Origin: Pararge aegeria
Lineage: Eukaryota; Arthropoda; Insecta; Lepidoptera; Nymphalidae
NCBI RefSeq assembly: GCF_905163445.1
Contig: NC_053208.1
Coordinates: 26,873,986-26,937,985, forward strand
Length of the DNA stretch: 64,000 nt
Direction of reading: 5' to 3'
Shown: positions 21,945-34,476 of the stretch, piece by piece
How positions within the stretch are numbered: position 1 is the stretch's first letter
Layout: each line of letters opens with the position of its first letter
The notes under the pieces: model-generated
Databases searched by the model: none
Told to the model about the DNA's origin: nothing
What the model saw: the letters and a program-made list of their open reading frames with translations, nothing else
Made by a program: the position numbers and the translations under genes

Positions 21945-22200
21945 TAACATGTTGCCCGCGATTTCGTCCGCTTACTATTTATAGTAAATATTTTTACCAT
22001 ACAAAGTTCTATCCCTAATCGATATACTTGTTTGAATAAACATTGATAATTTACGGACTAACGTAACCTACAAAAACATAGAACATACAATCTTTCAACC
22101 CTCGTTTCACTCTTTTAAAACTTTGTAGAAACTCGATACAAACACCGATAAAAAGCTGTTACTTTGGTACAACAAACAGACATTTAATTTTATTTTATTA
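21945..22200 (+). repeat. Worn repeat copy ('gttgcccgcgatttcgtccgc')
   Basis: Starts with the standard repeat head at about 21951 and continues with 'ccctaatcgatatacttg' and 'caaccctcgtttcactctt'. Related heads are at 20789 and 35040. Confidence 0.45.
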
Positions 22201-22960
22201 TATACATGGCATAGGTGGGTGGTTTTCAATCTGAAAGCCAAAAATAATTAGTTAATACCGCTGAATTCATTTGTACGGGTTCATCTTGATTCTGACTTCG
22301 GGCCTTTTAATAGTATAATGTGCCAACGATATCAATCCGATACTAAATTGTGGAATAATATGCTTGCAAAATTTTGAGAACTCTGTAATTTATAAACTGC
22401 CCCCACGATATGAAATTTATGCCCTCATTTCGTTTTCTAGTATCGAAACACGGCAATGAAAGAGTAGAATGGAACCTATCAACCTAAAGTTGAAGAACAA
22501 GTTAGTCCAAAGCTAGTCTTAGGCAGCCGTCTCAGCGGAGCGGCAGGGTCTGTCTAAGCTGCTTATAATAAGGGCCACGTTACTGAGACGTGAGCGGCTT
22601 GAACCTCAAAACGGACTCACGATTGCGAGCGTGTTGTAATTCTAAAGAAAGCGTGAACAAGTCGTCTGCTCAGTAGTCATCAACTTGTACGTAAAAGCTT
22701 GCTGCTCACATGAGCATCGCCACTACGCGGCGCACATGGGACTGACACTAAAAGCAAAGTCCATTTTATTCTTTGAGTAATAAAAGGTATGCTGGGGCCT
22801 GGAGCTTACAAAGTTACCGTCGCATCCGCCTCGGCGTAAAGCGGTCTTTTTACAAGGAGGATCTTTTTTTCTGTTTTGTACAAAATTCAGTAGGTAGGTG
22901 TTTTCGGTTTCGATTATCATCATTTACATGTGATAGTAAACAACCGTTGAAGCTCGCCAA
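22200..22960. other. Intron-like DNA, no gene seen
   Basis: A local GC-rich patch lies near 22525-22640. No exon is supported. Overlapping 66-codon frames on both strands at 22723-22973 are shadows of each other. Confidence 0.35.
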
Positions 22961-22964
22961 CCTG

Positions 22965-23060
22965 CTTCAATAGCAGCGTGGTGGGTCTACACTCTAAAAC
23001 CAGCTGACCTGTGAGAGACGAGGCCTGCGCTCAGTGGCTAATAATGACTGTTATAATTGA
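22965..23060 (+). repeat. Short interspersed repeat ('gcagcgtggtgggtct..aggcctgcgctcagtgg')
   Basis: The blocks match a frequent lepidopteran repeat ('agcgtggtggact..gaggcccgtgctcagcagtggg'). Related pieces are at 30340-30385 and 37690-37765. It is diverged. Confidence 0.5.
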
Positions 23061-26000
23061 TCCAATTTTGATTTGGTTTCGGCTTGAATTTCCGAAACGA
23101 CTTAGTCTCAAAAGTGGTCCGCGGTTCGGGTGCGGGCTTCGAGTCCACGCCTCCTTGCCTGGGTTGATTTTGTCTTTAAGTCCTGTAATCCGAGGGCCTG
23201 CTGTCAATTGGCTGTATTCCTGTCCGTACGTTCATTTCTGACGTATCTCTTAAGTTTTCTGGACCCGTAGCTCGCATTCCGTTCTAAAGAGCAGACAGCA
23301 CGGGGCCGCGTACGTTAGGCGCCTTGGTGTTTACACTCCAGTAGTTGCAAAACTTCTTGATAGATGGCGCTGTAATATAAATAATTGCATTCTTCTAGAG
23401 GATTGTTTTAAATAATAACATACCTATAACCTTATTTATGGGTAAATTTAATGTATTAAGTTTAAATTTAATTGAATAATTGTTCTTTATTTCATTGCTG
23501 ATTTTGTTTTGGCCTTAAAAAACTTACACTTATAACACAGTCGGTAGATGGCGCTTTACTCATAGAATTAACAAAATTGGACTATATTTGTTTAAGCTGG
23601 TGTCGGGCAGAATTGTGGATCTACATTCTTACCCTACGAGGTCTTAGTTCAAGTTGAACCACTAATTGGTATATAAAAATGATACGAATGAATGTCTACT
23701 GAATGTAACGCCAATCGGATTGCACGCAGCAACGAACTAGGACCTTTGCCATGACCACTTGGTAATATACCTGGGCCAAATCATCCCGCAGGAATAGAGC
23801 TGAGAATGAAAGAACTTCTAGGCTTTCGATGATTGACATCATGCAAAATATAATTTATCGTTCCCAACATGTACCTACCTAGACTTATTCGCTTTAATGA
23901 AATATGAAAAGGCGTTTTCAGACAAAACGCGAGCACGACTAATATGAGTGACTGAGAGTCATCGGCGGCACTCCCACATGTTGTCAGTGCTTATTACTTA
24001 TGCGAAATAAAAACATAAATAAACCTTTGAAGAAGTTGTCTGGGATGTGGGCGGAGCGAGCACTTACTGAATATCACAAGGGTGCTTACGCTAGTTTTTT
24101 TGCTATTGTAATAAATAGAACAATTATTTTTTGCATACTAATATTAATATTTATTATTATGATTTTATGGCAACAACAGTTATTACATGCCAGCAATGTT
24201 ACAATTGAATTCAAAGATCACTTGGCTTGCCCGTTCTCTGCAATTTAAAGGTATCAAGGATAACGCGGGCCTGTGTAAGTCCTATCAAATTTATCCTAGT
24301 TCCTATCAAGTTCCGAATAGTAGCCTGGATGACTGATCAAGTTTCACGTTGTTTTGGGTCTTGTTTTTGTTCAGATATTCATATGAACCCACAAGCGGCA
24401 GTTATTTCGAAATCATAGGGCAGGCACTTTATTCATTAGTGTAGATATAAATGTTTATAATATAAAATAGTACCTACGAGTATATTGCAAAGCTGTTACT
24501 AAACAGTTTTCAATTCGTCCATTTTTACAGTTGGCTTAGTTGCAAAAAATTAATATTGTACCTAAATAAGAATACGGAAAACCAGTGATTTAATATGTTA
24601 CTGTCGAATAACCATGCCAAATTTAATAACTTCGCATGCCATAAGGCCTGGGGCTCTAAAGTACTCTTTTATTAATATTTCAACTAGTATGGAAGACATT
24701 TCGTTTGCCTTCTATTTACATATCATAATTATTATTTACGGAATTTGATAAACACTAATTATGTGATACCAGATTCATATAACTTACCAAGTGGTGTGCC
24801 TAGAGCCGGCGTGGTAGGATAAAATATTTTTTACCTACATTTTGGCGCGTAACAGTGTTTATACCTAGTATTTAAAAAGTTATGTTTAGGTTCGACATCG
24901 ACAGTGTGCTCGCGCGGTGCGGCGACAACTACATGGTATTACTGCTAGTCTGAACTCAGCTTAACAGCGGGAAAATCTCACTTTGAAACACGTGCTTGGA
25001 AATGTAGCCACTTATAAGGTAGCACACACATCCAGTGTTTTCGTGGGGTTATTCATTTTAATTAGTTTCTTCGTCTAAATCAGTTATAACTTCGTTCCGA
25101 TGAAACTTTCCGTCGAAAACATCTGTTTCATTTAACATGATTGCATTAAAAATCTTTGGCAAAAAGATCTTACTTTGAGCGAGAATTAAAATTGTAATTT
25201 CTAGGTCACCTTTGATTAATTATGAGAGAGAAAAAAGATATAATTTAGAGAGAAGTAAGAGAAGAAGGAAAGCTATTCGTTGTATTTCTGAAACAAAATA
25301 GACACGAGCGCGTTGTCAGCGTGTAGCGGACACTTAACAAAGACTCGGGGAGCTGTTTCAGGGAATGATATGGTATCGATGTGGTACATTTCTGGCTGGT
25401 TCTGCTCTGTGTTCATGGGAAAACACAACCGGTTGTTTATTCACCACATCAGAATTATAGTAACACGTCCATTTTAGAACGTGAGTTATGTGCAATGTTA
25501 CTGCGGGTACGCATTTCAAATAAGCCCAAGAGTTCTGTTGCGAGATGCGCGCTAAAGCTAATAATAAGAAATAGTTACACCCTTCATGCTCTCGGAGACA
25601 CGAAACGTGGACGGTCGGGTGCCCGATATGAGGCGCCTATCAGACTCGGTGTGCACTGCGCCTTATGTCGGCGTGAAGTGTCGGTCCCGTGGCCGGCAGG
25701 CTGTGTCGCTCGGACAAAGGCCGAACCCAATCGACGTACTATATTTACGTTAGTGACTATAATAATCAGGCTGCCGTAATAATTGTTTCAGCTCGCCGGG
25801 CTAGGTGTCCATTTAGTATTCATTTCAGTCGGCGCGGGGGAAGGGGGGAGCGCGGCCACAAGGTCGGCGATTAAGGATAATCATTCATCTTTACGCGAAT
25901 CATTACCAACTTAGAAACTCAGCCGTTTCTCTACCATGTAATGGAGTTGCTATACTTAGCTGTGCCACCGTGGCGATTTACTTATTTCAACATAGTTACG

Positions 26001-28250
26001 TTCGTGAGCGCAATACATTTCACGGGCCGCTAATGAATCGAATCTCCATTTTATTGGGTAGCACATAAACAACCCGATTACGGATGTTGGTATATGTTGG
26101 CTCATTGGTTCCCTTATATTCCTCTATACATTAAATGAAGTAACTTTGTCTGATTGCGCGTGTGTCATAGGTTAAATGACTTCATCAGCAGAACTATATG
26201 GCGAGTATAATAGATTATAAAAGTATGCATACAAAATAATGAAAAAATGAATGAATACACTTTGAAATAAAAAAGTAATTACAGACATATAAATATCGAC
26301 CAAGAGGGTACATTTTGGTGGCCTCATCGCTAGAAAGCGATTTCTTCCAGGCAACCAAATAGGAAAAAACTCAGAGAAGAGGTAGGTAGTCCAATAAATG
26401 AGACATAAACATCAAACAAATATTAATATAATATACAAATAAGTTATAAACATACATTGAATAATATTACCTATAGTTAATACAATACTACTAAAAATCA
26501 TATAAAAAGAATATATTATTTTTAATTATTTTTTTACAATTGTAACTACTCCTTTCGTCCTTTTGACATAAACTTGAAAACTACATGTTTTATAAACTGA
26601 AACCCGACTACCGAGATATTATTGGTGATGGATATCAGGTCTGCTAAAGCTACGTAAAAGCTAAGGACATGTACGTAGGTAGCTATAAAAAGTATTTTGG
26701 ACCCTGATTTAATAACTAAGATTTCATATTTTACAAAGCGCCGTTGCCGGTGGCAGCTGTGGTGGCTGTGGTGGCTGCTTCGTCGGGTTTCAGTTTTGAA
26801 CTTCCATTTTATTTATTATTTCTCTACAGGCTTTCGCAATCATGTCTCTAAGAAAGTTATGATGAATACTAGGAGAGGGCGCGCTTGCTTAGAACACAAT
26901 GCTTCCGTCTTGCTTTCAATTTAAATAGGGCTTGCGCGTTTAATTGCCAGTAAGGTTCATTGTATACTTTTATTATCACATCGAGGTATTTCATTTGTAT
27001 ACAGTGTAGAAACAATATATATTTAATATATATGTACGCAATAATTTGCGTATTTCATATTGGATTTATCGTGACGTTAAATACTTGTAGGTAGTGTGCG
27101 ATTGAGCCCAATGATTAAAACCAGCCCAAAGGGAGTGTAATATTGAAAGGTTTAAATTCGGTTTCAACTCATATCTTAATACTTTGAGATCTTTTATTCG
27201 ATACCTACCAAACTCGCAAATTTTTTATAATTTTTTTTATTTGCGTATTTTGATTTATTATCATATCGACTGCGAAAAATACAGAAGGTATTTTTTAGGA
27301 TTGCTTTTATAGTATGATTCCTAAGGTAATTTTGGACCCCAGTGCATAGGTTTAAAGAATGTGTTAAACATTCATTTAATAAAGTGTTTACTATACGATT
27401 GCTTCATTTCTTAAAGACAATGATGCTTGAAAGCAGGTGTCTCCGCTCTCACCTCACACAATATGGCAAAATTCTAAAGATTTCAAGAAAGAGCAATCTG
27501 CTAAGTTTCCTGCCGGTTCTTTTCCGTGGAATCTGCCTTCCGATCCGGTGATTGTAGATACACTACAAACAGGCTGACATGGCGTTTCAAAAGTGCTTAC
27601 TTCAAATAGGCAAATTTTGAATTGCAATATTGTTTAATACTGTTTCGCAAATTTGGATTGATTGTGACGTCACATAGCCACGATCAGTAAAACTAGACAA
27701 GATCAAATTCTGTATTAAAAAAAAATCTGATGTTAAACGCGCTAACTACGCTCCCGTAGTTTGAATCCACTTCTAAATCTTTGTAAAAGTCTTAGTTTTC
27801 CTTAATGGTTGAAGTTAAAAACATGTTCGTAAACCTGCAGTTAGACGAAAAACGTTAACAATGTATAACTGGATAGTTGTACGCATGCTGATTTACCATT
27901 CTTTCCCTAGGTAAGAATCTGTAGGTAAACCACATTGTTATGAAATCCCGAAAAGTGTTTCAAGATTTATAATAATAATTGTCTTCAGTGTGTCTCATTT
28001 ACATTTGATTATTGTTGATGTTCTAGATGTATAAAATATAGTTTAACCGCAGTATTAGTACGCAGTTTTTTAATGTCACTGTTGTTAAAGGTTTCACTCA
28101 AATCCACTCCTAAAGCCTTATTGGGTTGCAGTATTATGAAAGTCCAATCACCAATGGTATAATTGTAATAAAATCTGGTAATATAATATACGTTTGATTT
28201 TTTTTATCGTTGAAACGATTTAGCCCCTGATTTACAGTCATCATCATCAT
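23060..28250. other. Long intron-like stretch without supported genes
   Basis: No exon or RNA gene is supported. Noted items: a GC-rich patch at 25600-25870 with an initiator-like TTTCAGTCGG near 25818, a CACGTG at 24989-24994, and a full CRE TGACGTCA at 27665-27672. A 132-codon frame at 25381-25779 starts with GTG and shows no known domain or splice partner. Confidence 0.4.
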
Positions 28251-28284
28251 GTCAACCTATTAGGTACTGGCCCACAAAGAATGG

Positions 28285-28425
28285 TTTAGGCAGTGGTCTA
28301 CCACGCTGGCCAAATGCGGGTTGCTGGACTCCACACGCCTTTGAGAACATTGTGGAGAACTCTCAGGCAAGTGATATGTGCGTTTAAATAAAACGCACAT
28401 AACTTAGAATCAAGTTTGTGATGCT
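28285..28425 (-). repeat. Interspersed repeat fragments ('ccacgctggccaaatgcgggttg')
   Basis: The junction 'taccacgctggccaaatgcgggttgctggactccacacgcc' and 'aacattgtggagaactctcaggcaagtgata' is the same repeat type seen at 10545-10705 (minus) and 30290-30385. No coding capacity. Confidence 0.55.
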
Positions 28426-28609
28426 GATAGTTGCCCTGTGAAGTGGTTGGCCGACGACGCCGCTCCGATCGCTCCCGCGTCTCTGGAACTAGAACTGGCT
28501 GCGGTTTTACTTTTAATTCTCTACTATTTTCATCATAAATAATAGTCACCCATATTGGATGGAAGTAGGCTTAAGGTAGGCTTACTTACATCTGGTTCCG
28601 AAATTATAT

Positions 28610-28960
28610 TCCCTCATTTCAGGAACGTTCATATTATAAAGAGGAAAGAGTTTTTTTGTTTGTGGGTACCTAATAGTCTCCGAAAGTACGGGACCGATTT
28701 TAACCATTTCTTCGCCAAACGAAAGCTAAACTATCCCGAAGTAACAGGCTATAATTCATTAAAAACAATTGTAGATCCTTAAAATTGCAATAATTAAACC
28801 CAAAGTAACAAAAATTTTCCTATAAAATTCATTGCTTGGCGTACACTAAGAAAACTGTTGATGATACATAAAAATTATGTTGTGTATGATTAAACCTACT
28901 CATGAATGCCTACAATATGATCCGCAAGGGCATATATCTAACTATCATAGTTAAGTAGCA
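28610..28960 (+). repeat. Interspersed repeat family B copy
   Basis: Blocks 'tttgtttgtgggtacctaatag.ctccgaaag', 'accgattttaaccatttctt', 'cattgcttggcgtacactaagaaaactgttgatgatacata' and 'atctaactatcatag'. The copy at 46640-46935 has all of them in the same order. A 75-codon frame inside is taken as chance. Confidence 0.65.
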
Positions 28961-28964
28961 TTAG

Positions 28965-29630
28965 ACATAATTTCTTTAATCTTAACACCACACTGCAAAA
29001 ACCACCACTCTGAGAATGTTATTCTATTTATTCCTTAAATACCTGATAGCGATGACCATTCAGAATAACTGACATGTTATGACGGCACGTCAAAGCGGCG
29101 ACCAGGCGATAATAATCTGCATCATAATGTAATAAATATAACAGTAATCTGTTTGTGGGATATGTATTTGTCTCTTATTTATTCGTATAATTAACTCTAA
29201 TTAATGCAATAACTATTTACTTATCAAATGCATTTAGTTTCTAATGTAGCTAGATCTTCCGAAGCACTTCGATAGATGGCGTTACTAGGTAGCTCACGAT
29301 CATTGTTGAGTTGTCTGAAACGCAAGTTGCCGATAATGACGAAGTTTTTAATTTTCTACCTAAAAGTTAAAGAAACAAATTTGTTTGTACAAATTATTTT
29401 AAGAGCCTCATTCCATATATATAGTAACGATTTTAATACTTTATGTCGATACAAAAAAGAGTCATTTTATAATAGAGGCACTCTTATGTAGATTAACGTT
29501 CATCAACGTACCTCGCGTATTATTTGGACGCATTGTATACCCATGAGATAAGAATAACTAAACTACGTACGGAAGAGTTAAGGCCTATGAATGTGGTATG
29601 CACGAGCCATAATATTATAACGTAACGTCC
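28965..29630. other. Intron-like DNA, no gene seen
   Basis: AT-rich, no feature recognised. Confidence 0.4.
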
Positions 29631-29639
29631 ACCAGGTTG

Positions 29640-29830
29640 TTCAAGTTCCGATTTGTAAGAGTGCGTACGCCCTTGACAGCATAATGGAGAACTGTCATGC
29701 GTGCAGGTTTCCTCAGGGTGCTTTCCTACATCGTTTAAGCAATTGATATTTTGATTTTTTTGCCGGAAATTCAACTGGATCCTGCCGCAAGGAAAGCCGA
29801 AGCCTTATCCATTATGCTATCCCCACTATT
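29640..29830 (+). repeat. Interspersed repeat with tRNA-like end
   Basis: 'gtgcaggtttcctcagggtgctttcctacatcgtttaagcaattgatattt' is followed by 'gccgaagccttatccattatgctatcccc'. The last block, inverted, looks like a tRNA-derived anticodon-side sequence. Same family as the minus-strand fragment at 10545-10705. Confidence 0.5.
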
Positions 29831-30284
29831 TTTTAGGCTTCCTGACTCGCACTTTACCATACACTGAAGTTAAATTCTTGACGGTACCATAAATTCGCAT
29901 TCTCGTACCGAACGGAATGCATTGCAAAACAAGCGAGGAAGTGTCCGTCGAGATGTTGATATTGAATAAGTGGGGTTCGGAGACAGTGCGAGCTGAAGGT
30001 GACCTGAAATGCTCGAAGGAATGCTCCCGTCGTGAAACGGAACTTGCGGACTCACTTACAGCTTCATAGGCGTGCCATGTAAAAAAAAAGATAACAAGTT
30101 AGTATGGTCAGTATTATGACTCAAGTCCGTATGGTCAGTATAATTACTGCTAACAGATGTAAGAAAAATGTATTTGGGTGACCGGTTGCATTCTTTTGTT
30201 CATTGCGATTAAAATAACTCCACTTATAATATTGTGTTTCTAATAAATTGTTAACCAAATGAACCAAATTGTTATAAGTTTTAT

Positions 30285-30390
30285 CGTATAAACCCATTGC
30301 CGGCCCACTACAGGGCGCGGGTCTCCTCCTACAATGAGACGGGGTAGTCCACCACGCTGGCACAGTGCGGATTGGTGGACTCCATGAGCA
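30285..30390 (-). repeat. Interspersed repeat ('gcccactacagggcgcgggtctcctcc')
   Basis: 'ccattgccggcccactacagg', 'ctcctcctacaatgagacgggg' and 'ccaccacgctggcacagtgcggattggtggactcc'. The same blocks occur on the opposite strand at 57715-57805, so this is a dispersed repeat and not a gene. Confidence 0.6.
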
Positions 30391-31170
30391 TAGCAGTATT
30401 ATAATATTAATAATGCGAAAAGTATCATTTAAACTTGCTAAAACAACTGGTTATTAATGTAAATGAAAGTATATCCAAACATGTTTAACCCGGTAAAATA
30501 CAGTTGGTCCTTACCTACATTCAAATGAAGTAAAAGGAATGTCAAAAATGTTTCATTTTATTTCCAACCGAAAAAAAGGGCTTATCAATCCGGATGTTTC
30601 TTTTTTTTATGCGCGGACATAACTCCGTCATGTCTATATTACATATACTCTGAAATAGTTCCATTTAAAGTTCATACAAATCTGATGATGAAGTTTCGGA
30701 GACAGACTGCGGAACTGTTCGCGAAACCGCGGCCAGCATTGTGTATCCAATCACGCAACATTACATTAAGCCTGCACACTCGAAAGGGTTACTATTTCAT
30801 TGTTCTTATTTCTTATTTAGTGTTCTTAGGGCTTACTCTACGGTTACTGTCAAGCTCGTAGTAGTTGCAAATTTATTCGCGACTACAAACTAGCTATATA
30901 ACATAGTCTGATTTAATTTTTTTTTTAATTCGGCGTTTTTATTGTCATTTATTAACGAAATGGAACTTTTTTGAACATGTTATTGTTACAATTAATAAAT
31001 AATCTAGGTACAAATATAAAATTTGTGTATTTTAATGTGTTTGCAATAGAAATTTCTTAATAGAGCAACAAATATCAGTAAAAATCTATATTTTAATACT
31101 AAATAATAATAAAAATCTAATACTTTAAAAAAGATTTTTGTTTGCTCCTTGCGCAATGTTGGGCTTTTCA
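30390..31170. other. Intron-like DNA, no gene seen
   Basis: AT-rich. No exon recognised. Confidence 0.4.
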
Positions 31171-31179
31171 TGAGCTCGT

Positions 31180-31359
31180 ATGGCGTCGACACCTAATCTG
31201 CCAGTACCCTGGCCCTGGAGCGGGCGGGACGTGGCCCGCAGCCGGTGGTCGGCGCAAGAGGCTTCCGCGGCGCTGGCGCCGGCCGCGGGTTCGGCGATTC
31301 CGGCCCGAGTGAAAGTGTATACTTTTGAGAAAGGAAAAGTAGTTTATTTTTTGTGCTAA
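31180..31359 (+). CDS. Small open frame (59 codons) in a GC-rich island, doubtful
   Basis: ATG at 31180 starts MASTPNLPVPWPWSG and the frame ends with TAA at 31357-31359. The first 130 nt are strongly GC-rich inside AT-rich DNA. No domain is recognised and no phase-1 donor is present, so it does not fit the Pdp1 first-exon pattern. It may be a small ORF, an upstream ORF or simply part of a CpG-rich regulatory island. GAAAGTG words at 31311 and 31397 are shared with other islands here. Confidence 0.15.
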   Translation: MASTPNLPVPWPWSGRDVARSRWSAQEASAALAPAAGSAIPARVKVYTFEKGKVVYFLC

Positions 31360-31449
31360 GAGGCAATCTCCCCCCCTCGCCCGCCCCTCTGGGTTTGAAA
31401 GTGAAAACTGTGCGCTCAACTTTCGACCGCAACTTTGGTTCAAAGACAA

Positions 31450-32230
31450 TGGCTATCGCCGATCTGCGATGAAAGGCATGATATCTTTTTCGGTAATTAA
31501 ATATATTGTAGGCGGTTTTTTGTTCTCGTTCTTACTTTATGCTTTTTAATTTTAGGTCAGTGTTTCATCAGCGTGGTTTTCAGTCCGCGAGGGATTCCAT
31601 GAACTGACATGAATACTAACCACTTTCAAAATTTCACTGGTTTTGTTGGTCCCCACCCTACTGCTACATTTTTACCATAATCTTAAAACCTAAAATTCGT
31701 CCAAAATATGAAGGTCAAATCTAACGGTAGAAGGTTGCGTCGCAGCTGAGTTTCAACCCTAATTTCAGAGGTAAAAATAAAAGAAAATCGTATATTTTCT
31801 TGTTTTCTACTTATTTGACCATAACTTATGTTACAGACTTTTAGAGTTCCCGTAAAATTGTTAAAAAAAATACTTTTTTGTGATATATGTTGAGTAAAAA
31901 TTTCAAGTAATTGAAATTTTCGAGTTTTGAAATAAACATGGATATGGATAATAGGATCAACATGTTTTTAATTTGTTTATGTTTAGTTCGCAAAACGGAC
32001 ACTAATATAAAGTTTAGCACTATTTGGCATGTGTATAAAATTGTGACTTCTCGATGCGAATATAGCACCTGCTGGGTACCTACCCAGCAGGTACATACGG
32101 CTACTGTAAAATACTAAAAAGAAAGAAGAAGTAGTTGTCATTTGTTGATGGCTTCGATGATTTGTTTCTTATTCTCGTCGTATTGTTGACTTGATTGACA
32201 TTACACGATGACTGTTCATCATTAATATAA
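31450..32230. other. Intron-like DNA with one short palindrome
   Basis: AT-rich. ACCTGCTGGGTA at 32067-32078 is inverted exactly at 32081-32092 with a 2-nt centre. No exon recognised. Confidence 0.4.
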
Positions 32231-32234
32231 ACAA

Positions 32235-32640
32235 ATGCAGTACATCGTAGTGCTTACTGCGGTAATGACTGAACTGATAGTGTGTCAGTGTGAGCAGTGT
32301 GCACACGTTTTGGCGCGAGGTCAAGTTCACGCCGCGATAGCGAGGGTTATCAGCTCGCGCAGATTGACACTCGCGTTCACAAACATGGCGGGCAAGTCTT
32401 ACATACAGCGTGAGCGAACGCACGCTGTAGCATTCACTGTGGGCGCCTTGACGATGTCGTTTCACTGTGATCATTCAATAACACAGCCAGCATGGACGCG
32501 CCGCCTGCGACGGGATGGCACATGCGAAAGAAGATGAGCCCCAAACGTCGTGCTTCCGATCAAATGGTCGCAGGTGCACAAAAGAACGCGAACTGCGAGC
32601 CGTTGCATAATGCATTGTTTATAAAACAACCCGTAGGCCA
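32235..32640 (+). promoter_or_regulatory. CpG-rich island of unknown role
   Basis: Relatively GC- and CpG-rich, with an initiator-like GTCAGTGTG near 32283 and an ATG (MAGKSYIQ...) near 32384. The ATG frame meets a weak phase-1 donor-like CAGC|GTGAGC after eight codons. This could be another Pdp1 promoter/first exon, but the donor is poor and I do not call a CDS. Confidence 0.2.
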
Positions 32641-32699
32641 CCTGTACGTGGCCAGCTCGTTTGAATAGGCGTGTTTGCAAACAAATCGGTTTCATTTTA

Positions 32700-33530
32700 T
32701 GGGTTCATTATATAGTCTTGTTTTTTAAAATGTCCTGCGACAGAAACCTCTCTAATAACATCTTAGATTGAGTAGCAATTTTTTAACTTTTCACTATTTT
32801 ATGACTTTTCATTAATATTCGAATCAAATCATATATGCTTTGATATTTCACACCGGTGAATCATTTTAAGCTGATTGTTGATCGACGCATTGTATGCAGT
32901 TGTTTTGGCAACTAACAGTATGTTTCCAAAAATCACAACTGCTTCTATTACAGGCCGCAGTTGAAAAACTAAGTCACAAAAGTTAACGAAACTTTCATGG
33001 AACCATTTGAAAATGGCCTCTTCCGAATAAAAAAAAATTCGGTGATAAACGGCACCTTTGCCCTTTTTACAGGTCAACCTGTTAAGGATTTCTCCGCCTT
33101 GATTTGTTATAAACAGGAAAATCTCCTCTTCAAGTAGAACGAAATTACTAACTGAAATCTTTCACTGCAATCAGATAAATGAATGCAGAAAAGTCTGCGC
33201 CTGAGCAGCCCTCGATAGCATTAATCCGTTTCTGAACGCAATAAATAATTTGTGTTCGTATTAAGTGGCTGGTAACATTTTCTTATCACTGTTTAAAAAA
33301 AAAAAAAAACAAGACGACCATCTGGCCGCACCAAAACACCATTGTTATGGCTCCTTCGATTGCAGCGCACCTGTTCAGACGTTTTCACCGGCAAGCAAGT
33401 CAAATTTATGTACCTACGATACTAACATATACCTAATGATGGCAGCTCAGGCTTATGAAGCAAGATTATGAACAATTAGTCCTTGATGAGCCACCCAAGT
33501 CCCAACCAGCTGGCCTATACGTATTGAGTA
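32700..33530. other. Intron-like DNA, no gene seen
   Basis: AT-rich with an A-run at 33296-33309. No exon recognised. Confidence 0.4.
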
Positions 33531-33539
33531 GTTCAGTGA

Positions 33540-33672
33540 ATCGGCACCAAATGATGGATTCGGTGGATCGCCGTGCTAGAAGGCTCATCGGTGTCCTAGC
33601 CAATAGAAACTTCAGTTTAGAACATCGTCGCAAGGTGTGAAAAAAAATAAATAATAATAAAAAAAAAAAAAA
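33540..33672 (+). mobile_element. Short LINE fragment ending in an A-rich run
   Basis: Reads DSVDRRARRLIGVLANRN..LEHRRKV, the same words as the 8.1 kb LINE. It then breaks off at 'cgtcgcaaggtgtg' into an (a/t)-rich run to about 33672. A copy that ends inside the coding region with an A-rich tail suggests insertion from a prematurely ended transcript. Confidence 0.75.
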
Positions 33673-33679
33673 TGCGATG

Positions 33680-34310
33680 CAATAACGATTAGTCTTAAAT
33701 TTTAGAAATCGTTAGTACGTATTATTGGTAGCTTCTTTACTATCCCAAGATGAATTATCGCGATTTTGTAGTGGTACATTTTTATTATCACTTTCAGTCT
33801 GAGGTTAAGGAATTGGAACTATCCATCCATGCGCCTCGAAGACTTAGATCTTCGCATTATTTTCATTTTTCTTTGAACTTGCAATGGAGCAGCCTGCTAG
33901 AAAATCCTAGAAGCCCACTGTCGGGGCATTCATTTCTGGTGGATGAGGATCTAAAATTCACTGAACCCTGCGTTGCCTGCGAGTTCGTTTTTGGTATAGT
34001 GAAATTTTCGCAAGAATAACTTATACTTTTCCGAAAAATATATTCTTATACTTAATAATAAACAAAACGTTACGGACAAAAAATATTGTTACATAAAAAG
34101 CAATTAAGAGTAATAGCAGCCGGTATAGCACACGTCGCGCCGCTTCGGTTCTATTCCAACGTTTCCCATACAGAAGATTTCAACGCGTCACATTTTCGTT
34201 TCAATCCGGATTGCTCGAAATCGGTAAACGATCCGTGTAGGCTTTTTGTCTGAGGATTTGAACTACTGAACGAGAATGAGTCGGGAAATAAATTTGTGAT
34301 AAAAATGGTA
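33680..34310. promoter_or_regulatory. Pdp1: Upstream region / 5' UTR candidate of the 34.5-kb Pdp1 exon
   Basis: AT-rich up to about 34130, then increasing CpG content to the exon. The exon's reading frame is closed by a TAA at 34309-34311, and no ATG lies between it and 34477. The transcription start is therefore probably within or just upstream of the GC-rich 34320-34476 interval. No TATA or initiator is clear. Confidence 0.35.
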
Positions 34311-34476
34311 AGAGGAAGTTAGAGAGGCCGGGCGCTGCGGGCGCTGGCGGGGCGCGGCGCGGAGGGGCGCGGCGGGGCTCGTGGGGCGGCGCGCGCCCGC
34401 AGCCGCGACTCGCGCGCCGCCAGCCGCTGCGCCCGCACGCCCGCAGCCCGCGCGCGCCCGCGATGTGCCAGTGAGC

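Noticed and set aside
25381..25779. 132-codon frame in a GC-rich patch
   Set aside because: GTG start, no recognisable domain, no suitable splice context. Probably composition-driven. Kept only as part of the intron description.
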